Source of the DNA: Dactylosporangium fulvum | Lineage (GTDB): Bacteria > Actinomycetota > Actinomycetes > Mycobacteriales > Micromonosporaceae | Assembly: GCF_025137375.1 (NCBI RefSeq) | Contig: NZ_CP073720.1 | Coordinates: 434,001-498,000, forward strand | Reading direction: 5' to 3' | DNA length: 64,000 bases | Program-made: the position numbers and the translations under genes | Shown: piece by piece, positions 1 through 7,308 of the stretch | How the letters are laid out: each line of letters begins with the position of its first letter | Numbering within the stretch: position 1 is the first letter of the stretch | The notes under the pieces: model-generated | What the model saw: the letters and a program-made list of their open reading frames with translations, nothing else | What the model was told of the DNA's origin: nothing | Database searches by the model: none

Positions 1-431
1 ACCTCGTTCGGTGTCATCTTCAACGTGGCCAACGCTCGGCGGAAGGACCGGCGGGCCGCGGCAGCATCGCGGCGGGCTGAGAAGAGCACGTCGATGACCT
101 GGCCGTACTGGTCGACGGCCCGGTAAACGTACCGCCATACGCCGTTGACCCTGACGTAGGTCTCGTCGACAAACCACCTGTCTCCTGGTGAATGCCGGCA
201 GGACCTGGCTGCGTCGGCCAGCAGCGGTGTGAACCGCTGCACCCACCGGAACACCGTCACGTGGTCGACCTCGACACCGCGCTCGAGCAGCAGCTCCTCA
301 ACGTCACGGTAGGACAGGCCGAACCGCAGACACCAGCGGACCGCGACCACGATCACCTCGGGCGGAAATCGGAACCCGGCGAACGCTGATCCGGGCGGCA
401 TCATCGGGCGTTGGTGGGTAGCGACCTTCAT
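1..431 (-). CDS. IS6-family transposase, C-terminus beyond window
   Basis: DDE transposase that would catalyse IS6-type replicative movement. The reading frame is open from an ATG at 431 to the window edge (143 codons, no stop). The N-terminal region has the IS6 helix-turn-helix pattern (SYRDVEELLLERGVEVDHVT, about residues 40-59), followed by the catalytic-core start RWFVDETYVRV with the first catalytic Asp near residue 89 and the RYVYRAVDQYGQVIDVL strand block. Upstream of the start, the reverse complement of 458-476 (beginning GCTCTGTTGCGTTGACGG) resembles an IS6 terminal inverted repeat, so the IS may end near 476. It lies on the element side of the tRNA-Arg scar at 510-552. Family assignment is confident from the motif string; completeness cannot be judged because the 3' end is outside. 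Confidence 0.88.
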   Translation of the reverse strand, partial: MKVATHQRPMMPPGSAFAGFRFPPEVIVVAVRWCLRFGLSYRDVEELLLERGVEVDHVTVFRWVQRFTPLLADAARSCRHSPGDRWFVDETYVRVNGVWRYVYRAVDQYGQVIDVLFSARRDAAAARRSFRRALATLKMTPNE

Positions 432-509
432 CGCTCAAGCCTGCCTCGATCATGCCTACCGTCAACGCAACAGAGCGACACCGACCAACCCGGCTAAACG
501 AGCGGCCCA

Positions 510-552
510 CTACGGATCAGAAGGTTTGGGGGTTCGAGTCCCTTCGGGCGCG
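510..552 (+). other. 3' half of tRNA-Arg(ACG): attachment-site scar
   Basis: The sequence begins at the anticodon loop (CTACGGA, anticodon ACG), continues through the 3' anticodon strand TCAGA and variable loop, and has a complete T arm (GGGGG/TTCGAGT/CCCTT, 528-544) and the 3' acceptor strand CGGGCGC plus discriminator G (545-552). The 5' half (acceptor 5' strand, D arm, 5' anticodon strand) is absent; unrelated sequence precedes 510. A tRNA cut exactly at the anticodon loop is the classic product of tyrosine-recombinase integration of an actinomycete ICE or prophage: the functional tRNA is rebuilt at the other end and this short copy marks the far end. The element would lie to the left. Confidence 0.8.
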
Positions 553-559
553 CAGCACG

Positions 560-601
560 ATCAAGGCCGTGACCAGCAGATACGCGAGTCACGGCCTTGA
601 T
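560..601. terminator. Strong hairpin after the tRNA-Arg fragment
   Basis: A perfect 14-bp inverted repeat (ATCAAGGCCGTGAC at 560-573, reverse complement at 588-601) with a 14-nt loop starts 8 nt after the tRNA 3' end. There is no long T-run, as usual in actinomycetes. It is probably the original chromosomal terminator of the tRNA-Arg gene, which supports placing the chromosome to the right and the integrated element to the left. It also lies 50 bp beyond the stop of the minus-strand sigma gene and could serve both directions. Confidence 0.65.
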
Positions 602-650
602 TCTGTCCCGGCATGTGTCGTGGTCTTTCACATGGCGGGACCGTGGTGCT

Positions 651-1169
651 CTAACGACGGTTTGGGACGCCCTCCAGGTTCAACGCCCCCGTGCCGAGCA
701 GGCCGCGCAGCGCCTTCAGCCCGTCGGAGGTTTGGCTCTTCACCGTGCCCTCCGCGCAGCCGAGCAGGTCGGCCACCTCAGCGACCGGCAAATCGCACAG
801 GAACCGCAGCACCAGCACCGCCTGCTGGCGGGGCGGCAACCGCCGCAGCGCGGCACGGACTACTACTCGCTCGTCGGCCGGCTGCTCGGCGACCGCCGCG
901 CGGTCTGGCAGGTGTGCGGTGAGTATCACCCGGGCCCAGCGCAGCCGACGCTCGCTCAGGAACGTGTTGATCACCGCCCGGCGCACGTAGGCGTCGATGT
1001 TCTCCGCCGCCCGGGCCTTCTTCCACCCCGTGTACAACGTCGTCGCAACCGTCTGCACGATGTCGTCCGCGCGGTGGAAATCCCCACAGAGCGCCATGGC
1101 GAGCCGGCGGAGGTGCGGCATCCGCAGCTCGAAGTACTCCACGTACTCGCGTTCCAGTTCGGGTCGCAT
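651..1169 (-). CDS. SigE-family RNA polymerase sigma factor
   Basis: Group IV (ECF) sigma factor of the actinobacterial SigE subfamily, directing RNA polymerase to a small regulon. The 172-residue product has a region 2 helix set (LRRLAMALCGDFHRADDIVQ, then TGWKKARAAENIDAYVRR) and a region 4 winged helix (LRRLPPRQQAVLVLRFLCD, then EVADLLGCAEGTVKSQ with the recognition helix). The ATG at 1169 was chosen because the following residues match the family start and because it lies 7 bp after the stop of the preceding gene, giving a co-transcribed pair. Longer in-frame starts would overlap that gene by over 130 bp. In this pair the membrane partner precedes the sigma gene, the reverse of the usual order. 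Confidence 0.85.
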   Translation of the reverse strand: MRPELEREYVEYFELRMPHLRRLAMALCGDFHRADDIVQTVATTLYTGWKKARAAENIDAYVRRAVINTFLSERRLRWARVILTAHLPDRAAVAEQPADERVVVRAALRRLPPRQQAVLVLRFLCDLPVAEVADLLGCAEGTVKSQTSDGLKALRGLLGTGALNLEGVPNRR

Positions 1170-1176
1170 CCGGGAT

Positions 1177-2379
1177 CTACCGTCCGCAGGTCCACGTCGC
1201 GGTGCCGAAGGCGCCGGACGTGACGTAGCTAGTGCCGGTGATCCGCCGCCCGTCCAGTGATACTGAGAACAGCGTGCCTTCTGGGCGGTCGGGATAGATC
1301 GGCAGGGGCTGGACATCGCCGTTCACCCAAACCGCCGGACGCCCCGACGTTGAGCCGTTGTCCGGGACGCTGAGCGGGACGTTGCCGAACAACCGCCCGT
1401 ACTTGTCGACCTTCATCGGCATCAGCCCCTCGACGACCTCGGCCGTGCCGGTCCGCAGGTTCCATCGTGCGCCGGCGCCGACCACCCAGTCACCGGCGAT
1501 CGCTATCGGGTAGGGCCCTCTCTTTCCAGCTCGGGCCGGCGTCCATCCCGCCGGGACCGGCAGCCGGCGAGCCGAGCCGTCCAGTCCCCATGCCATAGGC
1601 GTGATATCCACCGGGCCGTTGTCGGTCCGGTGGCTCAGGTAGCCCACGACCGTACCGTCGTCGGCAATGTCCATGGCCTCCGACGACCATCCCGCCGGTG
1701 TGGCGAGCAGGACCGGCGTCCCCTGCTGGCTGGCCGGCCACAGCACGGCACGGGTGTCGTCGCGGCCGTCCCAGTAGAAGGCCGTGCCGATGAGGTCGCC
1801 GCGTTCGTTGATGCCCACCATCGACATCGCGGAGACATCCGGCGGCAACGGCAGGACGGTGAACGTGCCGTCGCGGTACACCCACGCGGGTTTGTACCCG
1901 CTCGCCCCGACGAACGCGCCGGAGCCGTTGACCGCCGCGGCGGTGCCGTAACCGTCACCGGTCGGTACCCCGTCGATCCGCTCCTGCCTACCGTCCATCC
2001 AACGCAGCAGATTGCCGGACTTGAGAGGATCCTGCATAACGAACACCTGACCGCTCCGGTTGGCCACGATCTTGATCATCCTGCTCTGCGAAGCCACCGG
2101 CGCTTCGTCGATCGTGCAGTTGCCCAGCGGCGGCGCCGGCTCCGGCGAGCGCGAACCTTCCGGGCCCGCCCCGGGCCAGGGCGCTGCAGTGTTCTTCCCG
2201 GTCGTCGCGGCGACCACCACGACCGTGCCAAGGGCCAGGACCGCGGCCAGCCCACCGGCCACGACGGCACCCATCCGCTCGCGCCGCCGCCCGGCCCGCA
2301 TCGCGCGGTTGAGGTCCACCATCGACGGTGGCAGATCGTCGACCCGCAGTCGCCGCAGCATCTCTTCGTCATCATGCAT
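1177..2379 (-). CDS. Membrane-anchored sigma-factor companion, beta-propeller-like
   Basis: A 400-residue single-pass membrane protein. A short N-terminal cytoplasmic segment (about residues 1-34, rich in Arg/Asp) is followed by one membrane span (about 36-57, GAVVAGGLAAVLALG...) and a large extracytoplasmic part with repeating strands of the type GxGxAxAVNGSGxFVG and GINERGDLIG, as in HAF/extracellular repeat propellers. Its position directly upstream of the SigE-family sigma gene (7-bp gap) and its topology (short inner segment, outer sensor) suggest it controls that sigma factor like an anti-sigma sensor. No zinc-binding anti-sigma motif (HxxxCxxC) is visible, so the anti-sigma role is inference from context. 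Confidence 0.72.
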   Translation of the reverse strand: MHDDEEMLRRLRVDDLPPSMVDLNRAMRAGRRRERMGAVVAGGLAAVLALGTVVVVAATTGKNTAAPWPGAGPEGSRSPEPAPPLGNCTIDEAPVASQSRMIKIVANRSGQVFVMQDPLKSGNLLRWMDGRQERIDGVPTGDGYGTAAAVNGSGAFVGASGYKPAWVYRDGTFTVLPLPPDVSAMSMVGINERGDLIGTAFYWDGRDDTRAVLWPASQQGTPVLLATPAGWSSEAMDIADDGTVVGYLSHRTDNGPVDITPMAWGLDGSARRLPVPAGWTPARAGKRGPYPIAIAGDWVVGAGARWNLRTGTAEVVEGLMPMKVDKYGRLFGNVPLSVPDNGSTSGRPAVWVNGDVQPLPIYPDRPEGTLFSVSLDGRRITGTSYVTSGAFGTATWTCGR

Positions 2380-2903
2380 CTAACATCGCCTCCATCCACC
2401 AGGTGCGCACGGGACCGACAACGGTTGGGTGCAACGGTGCTGTTACGTTCGCCGATCGGAAGGCGCGTTGAGCTCAGGTACGCCGAGCTCAGATTGCGGT
2501 GGCGAGCTCGCGGAACGCCGTGGCGATGCTCGCGTCACCTGTGCCCCGCGTGTCCAACCACGTAAGGCGGCATGGCTGCGCCGACTTGCATGCCGGTAGG
2601 CGACGTCGAACCGGGCCTTGCCCTCGGTGTCGGACCTGCGGCAGCGAACCTTCCGATGTTGAATCGGCCAACTGTCGAGACTGCTGGGGGCTACGGAGCT
2701 GTCCGACAGCATCGGGTCGGTCCACGATGCCTCGGCAGGCCCACAACACGGACTCGGCCCGTTGGCCGTCCAACCGGCCGGAGCCACGCTGAGTAGCGGG
2801 AACGAGTTCTCAGACGGCTACCGGATCCGATGAGAGTGCGCCGCCTTCGGCCCGATAATTAGGGTCACCATCCCTTGGCCAGGCCGTGGCACGATGGCGG
2901 GCG
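2380..2903. other. Gene-free stretch
   Basis: No supported gene. Short frames exist on both strands (for example 2489-2773 minus) but none shows a recognisable domain or a good ribosome-binding site. The left part should hold the promoter of the minus-strand sigma/companion pair and the right end the promoter of the Fic-domain gene. Confidence 0.4.
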
Positions 2904-4355
2904 ATGACGATCGAGCCTAACTACCCGCGGCTGCGCGTCGATGCTCTCACCTGGGCGGATGTCGACCCCGATCGGCACCCGTTCGATCCGGACGCCGTGC
3001 TCGACGTCGTGCGAGCGGCGGCTCCGGCGGGCGGCGTGCCGGCGCCCTTCCGATACGACTCGGCCCGCGGCTTCGATCACGTCGCGGACCAGGCGCGCTG
3101 GGACTGGCAGCGCGCGATGACCGTTGCCCTTGTCGAGCACTACGGCGTCTGGGCCTGCGGCTGGCTCGCCGAGATGGCCGGCCTGACGGCTGACGGTGCG
3201 ATGGTGCTGCGGTGGAGCGGCGCTCGAGACTCGATCACGACGCCGGAGGAGACGCTCGATGCCGTCGCCGGGGCGCTGCTGGACTGGCGGATATTCCTGG
3301 AAGACCTGGCCGAGCTGTTCACGCGGCATCTGCCGCTGCCCGCCGAACCTCGCGCCGCCTCCGTCGCATGGGAGGCAACGGTTGCCTCCCTGGTCGCCAC
3401 GGTGGCGGCGCGGTCCGGCGCGGACGAGCACTGGTACCCGGTCTGCGCCTTGGCCCTGAAGTGGTTCCTGGCCGTTGCCGAGGTGCCGGGCGAGGACCAT
3501 GACGCGCTCGTTGACGCGGCGATCGGCGGGCGGTTCTGGAGCTTCGTCTCCCCGCTGGGTGCTGAGGTGGCCGACGCCGCGGAATCCTTGGCGGCGATGC
3601 TCACCGGCGTCACGGCGCCACCGGACGACGTGTGGCCCGACACCTGGCCGCAGGACTGGCCCAGCTGGCGTAGCACGGAGCTGCCCGCCGCCGCCCGGGC
3701 GCCGCGGGTCACGTCACCGGCGGTGCCCGACTCTCTCGAGGCCTGGCGGCAGGTCCGGCAGGCGGCTCGATGGGAGCACGAGGTTGAGCACGTCGCCGGT
3801 CCGGTGTGCACCGCACGCGACGGTATCGCCGAGCACCTGGCGCGACGGAAGTACGATGCCGGCCGCGCTCTGGCCGGGTTGGAACTGGCGCGCGCGGACG
3901 CTGCCGAGGGCGGCCCGCTCACGTTCGCGCGTCTCGAGACGTGGCAGCGCGAGGTGCTCGCGGTGGCCGCCGCACCGTTTCGCACGACGTCCGCCTGGGC
4001 AAGGGCCGGCCAAGAACGGTACGCGTACCGCGATGAGCTACCGGAAGTGTTCGAGGCGTGTCTCGCCGAAGCCACCGACCCGGCTGTACCGCTACCATCT
4101 CGAGCCGCGCGGGTGTACCTCGACGTGCTGCACTTCCACCCCTTCGCCGACGGCAACGCGCGATCGGCGGCGCTCGCACTGTACTTCGTGCTCGCGCGCG
4201 AAGAAGTGGTACTTGACCGGGCCGCGTCGCTGCTGATGACCCGCTGGCCGGCGTCCGACCCACGCGGTGCCGAAGGGCTGGCCAGATTCGTCGCCCTGCT
4301 CATCAAGCAGACCCGTCGGTCACAAGGTATCCGTGCACAGCCGGGACCGCGCTGA
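2904..4355 (+). CDS. Fic/DOC-domain protein with altered active-site motif
   Basis: Fic-fold protein (483 residues), a family that usually transfers AMP or other nucleotide moieties to target proteins, or in the Doc branch phosphate. The Fic core is C-terminal: the motif at residues 412-420 reads HPFADGNAR. The catalytic His, Pro-Phe and acidic residue are kept, but the second Gly of the anchor loop (normally GNGR) is Ala and the trailing Arg of the longer consensus is Ala too. The 300-residue N-terminal region is mostly helical and not recognised. ATG 2904 is preferred over 2886 because the conserved-looking sequence starts there; the upstream ribosome-binding site is weak. No adjacent antitoxin gene is visible, and no inhibitory (S/T)xxxE(G/N) helix was found by eye. 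Confidence 0.75.
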   Translation: MTIEPNYPRLRVDALTWADVDPDRHPFDPDAVLDVVRAAAPAGGVPAPFRYDSARGFDHVADQARWDWQRAMTVALVEHYGVWACGWLAEMAGLTADGAMVLRWSGARDSITTPEETLDAVAGALLDWRIFLEDLAELFTRHLPLPAEPRAASVAWEATVASLVATVAARSGADEHWYPVCALALKWFLAVAEVPGEDHDALVDAAIGGRFWSFVSPLGAEVADAAESLAAMLTGVTAPPDDVWPDTWPQDWPSWRSTELPAAARAPRVTSPAVPDSLEAWRQVRQAARWEHEVEHVAGPVCTARDGIAEHLARRKYDAGRALAGLELARADAAEGGPLTFARLETWQREVLAVAAAPFRTTSAWARAGQERYAYRDELPEVFEACLAEATDPAVPLPSRAARVYLDVLHFHPFADGNARSAALALYFVLAREEVVLDRAASLLMTRWPASDPRGAEGLARFVALLIKQTRRSQGIRAQPGPR

Positions 4356-4470
4356 AGAGCTCGGTTCGATGCCTGAGCGCCCGTGCCGGCGCACTCACAT
4401 GTTTGATATGTAAGTGATCGTGAGACTCCTCTGATCGGGCATGCAGTGCCTCGATCACGCTACATATCAC

Positions 4471-4522
4471 GCATTATGCGGCCCGCCAGGACGCAGGTGA
4501 TCGAAGATCACCCGCATAATGC
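4471..4522. repeat. Nested palindromes upstream of the Clp-repeat gene
   Basis: An 11-bp perfect inverted repeat (GCATTATGCGG at 4471-4481, CCGCATAATGC at 4512-4522) encloses a second perfect one (GGTGATC at 4496-4502, GATCACC at 4506-4512, 3-nt spacer). The AT-rich outer arms stand out from the local GC content. The 13-mer CCGCATAATGCCG (4512-4524) recurs at 52877-52889. It could be a regulator or recombinase site for the gene starting at 4648. Confidence 0.6.
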
Positions 4523-4647
4523 CGATGATGGCGCAATTGATCGAGGCGCGGCTGTGCCGAAGCTGTACGGGCGTGGTGAAGACAGTGCCCGCGGAGGTGG
4601 TCGCCGGTCGTGGCGGGTGCCTCGATCGTCGCGGGATACTCGACGGT

Positions 4648-5841
4648 ATGGAAGTGGTGGGTGTACGGCCGGGTGCCAGTCTGGTCTGGACGCTGGCACG
4701 TGCGTACCGGCGGGCGGTCCACGACGGGCAGCCGGTGGTGAGCTCTGCGGAAGTGTTCAGACACGGCGCGGTACGGGTACCTGAGCTGCCCGGACTCCCG
4801 CCACCGAGGTCGCGTGATTGGCGGCAGGGGGTGGAACCGGTGGACGACGACCCGCCGGCACAGCGGTCTCGGCTGTTTCCCGCGTTCGACCAGCAGGTGG
4901 AACTGTTCGCCGAGGGCGCGTTGCGGGAGGCAGCCTACAAGGGCGGTCCCGGCGACTCCGTGTTCTCCCCGCTGGTCTGTCACGCGGTCTACGAAGCCGT
5001 CCACGAGGCGAGCCGCCGCGACGGGGTGCACGCCGGGGTCCGTCACCTGCTTGGCGCGGTGTTCGCCGAGCCTGGCAACGCCGCCGCCAAGCTCGCCGAG
5101 CGGATGTGGGTGGTCGGCCATGGCGGGTTCCCCCTCGACCGGCAGTCGCCCGCGTATCGCGGCGGTGACGACCCACCCGACTGGGCCGTGCAGGCGCTGC
5201 AGGCGCTGCGGGTTCTGCCGGCGAAGCCGCCCCGCGCCCTACAACTGCCCTGGAAGGCGGCCGTGGCTACGAGCATGTACTTCTTGGTACGCCGCCCGTT
5301 TGTTCGCTACGGCGCCCGCTACGGTCACCCCATCTCGCTGCTGATCGAGACTGACGCCGCCGAACAGGCGGTCCGCCTCGGCCATGCCTACACCGGTACC
5401 GTGGAGGTGCTGCTGAGCATCTTGGACCTGCACGAGCAACTCCACGCCGCCGGCGCGGTGCTGCCGGACCTGGTCGCCCGTCACAACACCGCCGGTCAAA
5501 TACTGCGCGAGCACAACGTCACCCTGCTCGCCGCTACCACCGCCGCAGCCCGATCACCCGCCACACCGCAAGGCGTCGCGGACCCAGCCGCGATACCAAC
5601 CAAAGGCTGGCCCTCGGCACCGAAAACCCATCGGCCCGCACCGCCGCTGGACCCAGGCGCCCTATTCGCGCTGCGTTCGGCAAGCGCGCGAGCCAGGCAG
5701 GCCGGCGATCCATTCGTCGGCACGACACACCTGCTGGCAAGCATCCTGCGAGACAGCGACGGCCCAGCCGCCCGACTCTTGCGCGAACTTGGCGCCGACC
5801 CCGACGCGATCACCGCTCAGGTCCGTATCCAGCCAGACTGA
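4648..5841 (+). CDS. Clp N-terminal (Clp R) repeat-domain protein
   Basis: A 397-residue protein with tandem Clp R-like helical repeats but no ATPase module. The clearest repeat is at the C-terminus (GDPFVGTTHLLASILRD, then GPAARLLRELGADPDAI); a weaker one lies near residues 90-150 (SPLVCHAVYEAVHEAS, VRHLLGAVFAEPGNAAAKLA), and LGHAYTGTVEVLLSIL is a third Clp-like segment. In ClpA/B/C such repeats bind adaptors or substrates; stand-alone versions are usually adaptor-like and poorly understood. ATG 4648 is preferred because residues from MEVVGVRPGASLVWTLA onwards look conserved; an earlier ATG at 4519 would run through the palindrome region. No obvious operon partner. Confidence 0.65.
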   Translation: MEVVGVRPGASLVWTLARAYRRAVHDGQPVVSSAEVFRHGAVRVPELPGLPPPRSRDWRQGVEPVDDDPPAQRSRLFPAFDQQVELFAEGALREAAYKGGPGDSVFSPLVCHAVYEAVHEASRRDGVHAGVRHLLGAVFAEPGNAAAKLAERMWVVGHGGFPLDRQSPAYRGGDDPPDWAVQALQALRVLPAKPPRALQLPWKAAVATSMYFLVRRPFVRYGARYGHPISLLIETDAAEQAVRLGHAYTGTVEVLLSILDLHEQLHAAGAVLPDLVARHNTAGQILREHNVTLLAATTAAARSPATPQGVADPAAIPTKGWPSAPKTHRPAPPLDPGALFALRSASARARQAGDPFVGTTHLLASILRDSDGPAARLLRELGADPDAITAQVRIQPD

Positions 5842-6172
5842 CCAACGGCACCGGCCCCGCCGCCATACGGAATGTCACGCCGCCCGCGGCATCCCCGATC
5901 CCGCACACCGCCTTCCCAGACCAGGCTGGAGCTCTGATACATCAACCGCAAAGCCGGCTCGGTTCCGCTGGCGTTCGCTGCTGTCGCGATCCGCGCGTCA
6001 CACGCTCTGGCGAGCCCTCGTCACCGCCCGGATTTGCCGCGATCCGTGGCCTTGCACGGACTGCGCCAGGACGCCTAAATCACGGAGCGTAGCTGGCAAC
6101 AAGTACGTGAACCTAGCTCGGCCGGGTCTGGTGGGAGCAAAGGGCGTCGATGGCGACTCGAGCGCGTTGGGC
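5842..6172. other. Gene-free stretch between convergent genes
   Basis: No supported gene. It separates the ends of the plus-strand Clp-repeat gene and a minus-strand pair. The frame that continues the hypothetical gene past its stop at 6173 (shifted frame, down to about 5998) keeps codon-like composition, so the downstream gene may once have been longer. Confidence 0.35.
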
Positions 6173-6496
6173 TCACCGCCAGCCAGTCCATAGGTGCGTC
6201 GGCTCCAGCGGCAGCAGTGGCCACGGCAGCCCCCGGCCCGCGTAATACCCACCGTCTTCGTTGGCGAGCCGACGTACCGTGGCATGCACCTTGGCGTCGA
6301 GCAGCCAATCGATGCCGGCGTCGTCCGGCAGGTTGCGCACAACCAGGTGCATGGTCCCGCCGCCGATCGGCACGGTGAACACCGGCCACTCGTCCGGGCG
6401 TTCAAAGTCGTCGACATAGGCGTCCAGGTCGGCAAGGTCCACCCCGAACGCTTCAGGTGCCGAGCGGGCCATGCCCACCTGCCCGCCGTGGCTCAT
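6173..6496 (-). CDS. Hypothetical protein coupled to a zinc-ribbon gene
   Basis: A 107-residue soluble protein I do not recognise. It is acidic in the first half (about 18-40) with a strand-rich middle (PVFTVPIGGGTMHLVVRNLP) and ends abruptly in an aromatic-rich tail. Its ATG at 6496 overlaps the stop of the preceding gene (ATGA, 6493-6496), so the two are translationally coupled and probably work together. The pairing of a small Cys-rich protein with a small acidic partner resembles some actinomycete toxin-immunity cargo, but nothing in the sequence proves this. The 3' end may be truncated, since coding-like sequence continues in another frame. Confidence 0.5.
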   Translation of the reverse strand: MSHGGQVGMARSAPEAFGVDLADLDAYVDDFERPDEWPVFTVPIGGGTMHLVVRNLPDDAGIDWLLDAKVHATVRRLANEDGGYYAGRGLPWPLLPLEPTHLWTGWR

Positions 6497-6933
6497 GCTC
6501 GATCGAGTAGGTAGTTGCTCGGCCCCCAGTTGATCTTCCAGTCCTCGTAGACGCCGAGCAGCCCGCAGGCCAGGCAACGGAGCCCGATGAAGAGCCAGCG
6601 CACGTCGCCGTCGTCGTGCAGCGAATAGCCGACCGCGGCGGCGAACTCTTCCTCGCCACAGGGGCAGCCGCAGTAGTACTCGACCTCGGAGTCGTCGTCC
6701 CAATAGTCCTCGCTGTCGGCGATGAACTCGTGCCGCTCGCAGTCCAGGCACGTGCGACGGGCGGCGGACTCCGTGTCCATTACCTGCACCGCGAATCGCC
6801 GGCCGCCGCATGTGCGGCAGACGCACTCGCGTACTTCGTGGACCGGATAGCCGTCGGGCTCGGGCTGCTTGAGGAAGGCGGCGAGGTCTTCGAAGGAAGA
6901 GCCGTAGGTCGGCTCGGCGGCGGTCTCGGTCAT
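6493..6933 (-). CDS. Cysteine-rich zinc-ribbon-like hypothetical protein
   Basis: A 146-residue protein with several CxxC pairs: CVCRTCGGRRF (about residues 37-46), RRTCLDCERHEF (about 60), YYCGCPCGEEEF (about 87) and LRCLACGLLGVYEDW (about 120). The spacing suggests two zinc ribbons. The start at 6933 is chosen for its strong ribosome-binding site (GGGGAG, 7 nt upstream); longer starts to 7161 lack one. It is the first gene of a two-gene unit, overlapping the next by ATGA. Function unknown; zinc binding is inferred from the Cys spacing. Confidence 0.62.
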   Translation of the reverse strand: MTETAAEPTYGSSFEDLAAFLKQPEPDGYPVHEVRECVCRTCGGRRFAVQVMDTESAARRTCLDCERHEFIADSEDYWDDDSEVEYYCGCPCGEEEFAAAVGYSLHDDGDVRWLFIGLRCLACGLLGVYEDWKINWGPSNYLLDRA

Positions 6934-7242
6934 ATGGCGCTCCCCAGTGGTGTCGGCGCAGCGGAGCCTAACGACCGGGTATGACACTTCTCGGGCGGCG
7001 TTGCCGCCCACCATGGCGACTGTCCATAGTGCACTAAACAGCACCGGGCCGTAGAGCAGGTCGCTGAGCCGCCGGGTGGCCTCGACCCGCAGCTCGTCGA
7101 TGACGTGCTGGTACCCGCATGCGCGGTCTGACCCGCGTCGCCGCCGCCACCAACCCGGCACGACTTGCCATCCTCGGCCTCACCCACACCCGTCACACCG
7201 GCTGGACCTCAACCCCACCTGAACCGCCACCGGCTCAACTGC
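6934..7242. other. Gene-free stretch
   Basis: No supported gene. The left end carries the ribosome-binding site of the zinc-ribbon gene and presumably its promoter. The minus-strand frame upstream of 6933 stays open to 7161 and has protein-like composition but no start with a ribosome-binding site, so it may be a decayed extension. Confidence 0.3.
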
Positions 7243-7279
7243 AACGGTGGTTGATCGGACACACCGATCAACCACCGTT
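7243..7279 (-). terminator. Hairpin terminator of the galactonate operon
   Basis: A 16-bp perfect stem (AACGGTGGTTGATCGG at 7243-7258 with CCGATCAACCACCGTT at 7264-7279) and a 5-nt loop, placed 30 bp beyond the stop codon of the last minus-strand gene (7309). Position and strength fit an intrinsic terminator of the ten-gene operon; no U-tract follows, which is common in high-GC actinomycetes. Confidence 0.75.
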
Positions 7280-7308
7280 AACACCAGCCTGGTGCGCTGC
7301 GACTCACG

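Noticed and set aside
2489..2773. A 94-codon minus-strand frame upstream of the sigma/companion pair
   Set aside because: No ribosome-binding site and no recognisable domain; considered as a transposase relic but no motif supported it.
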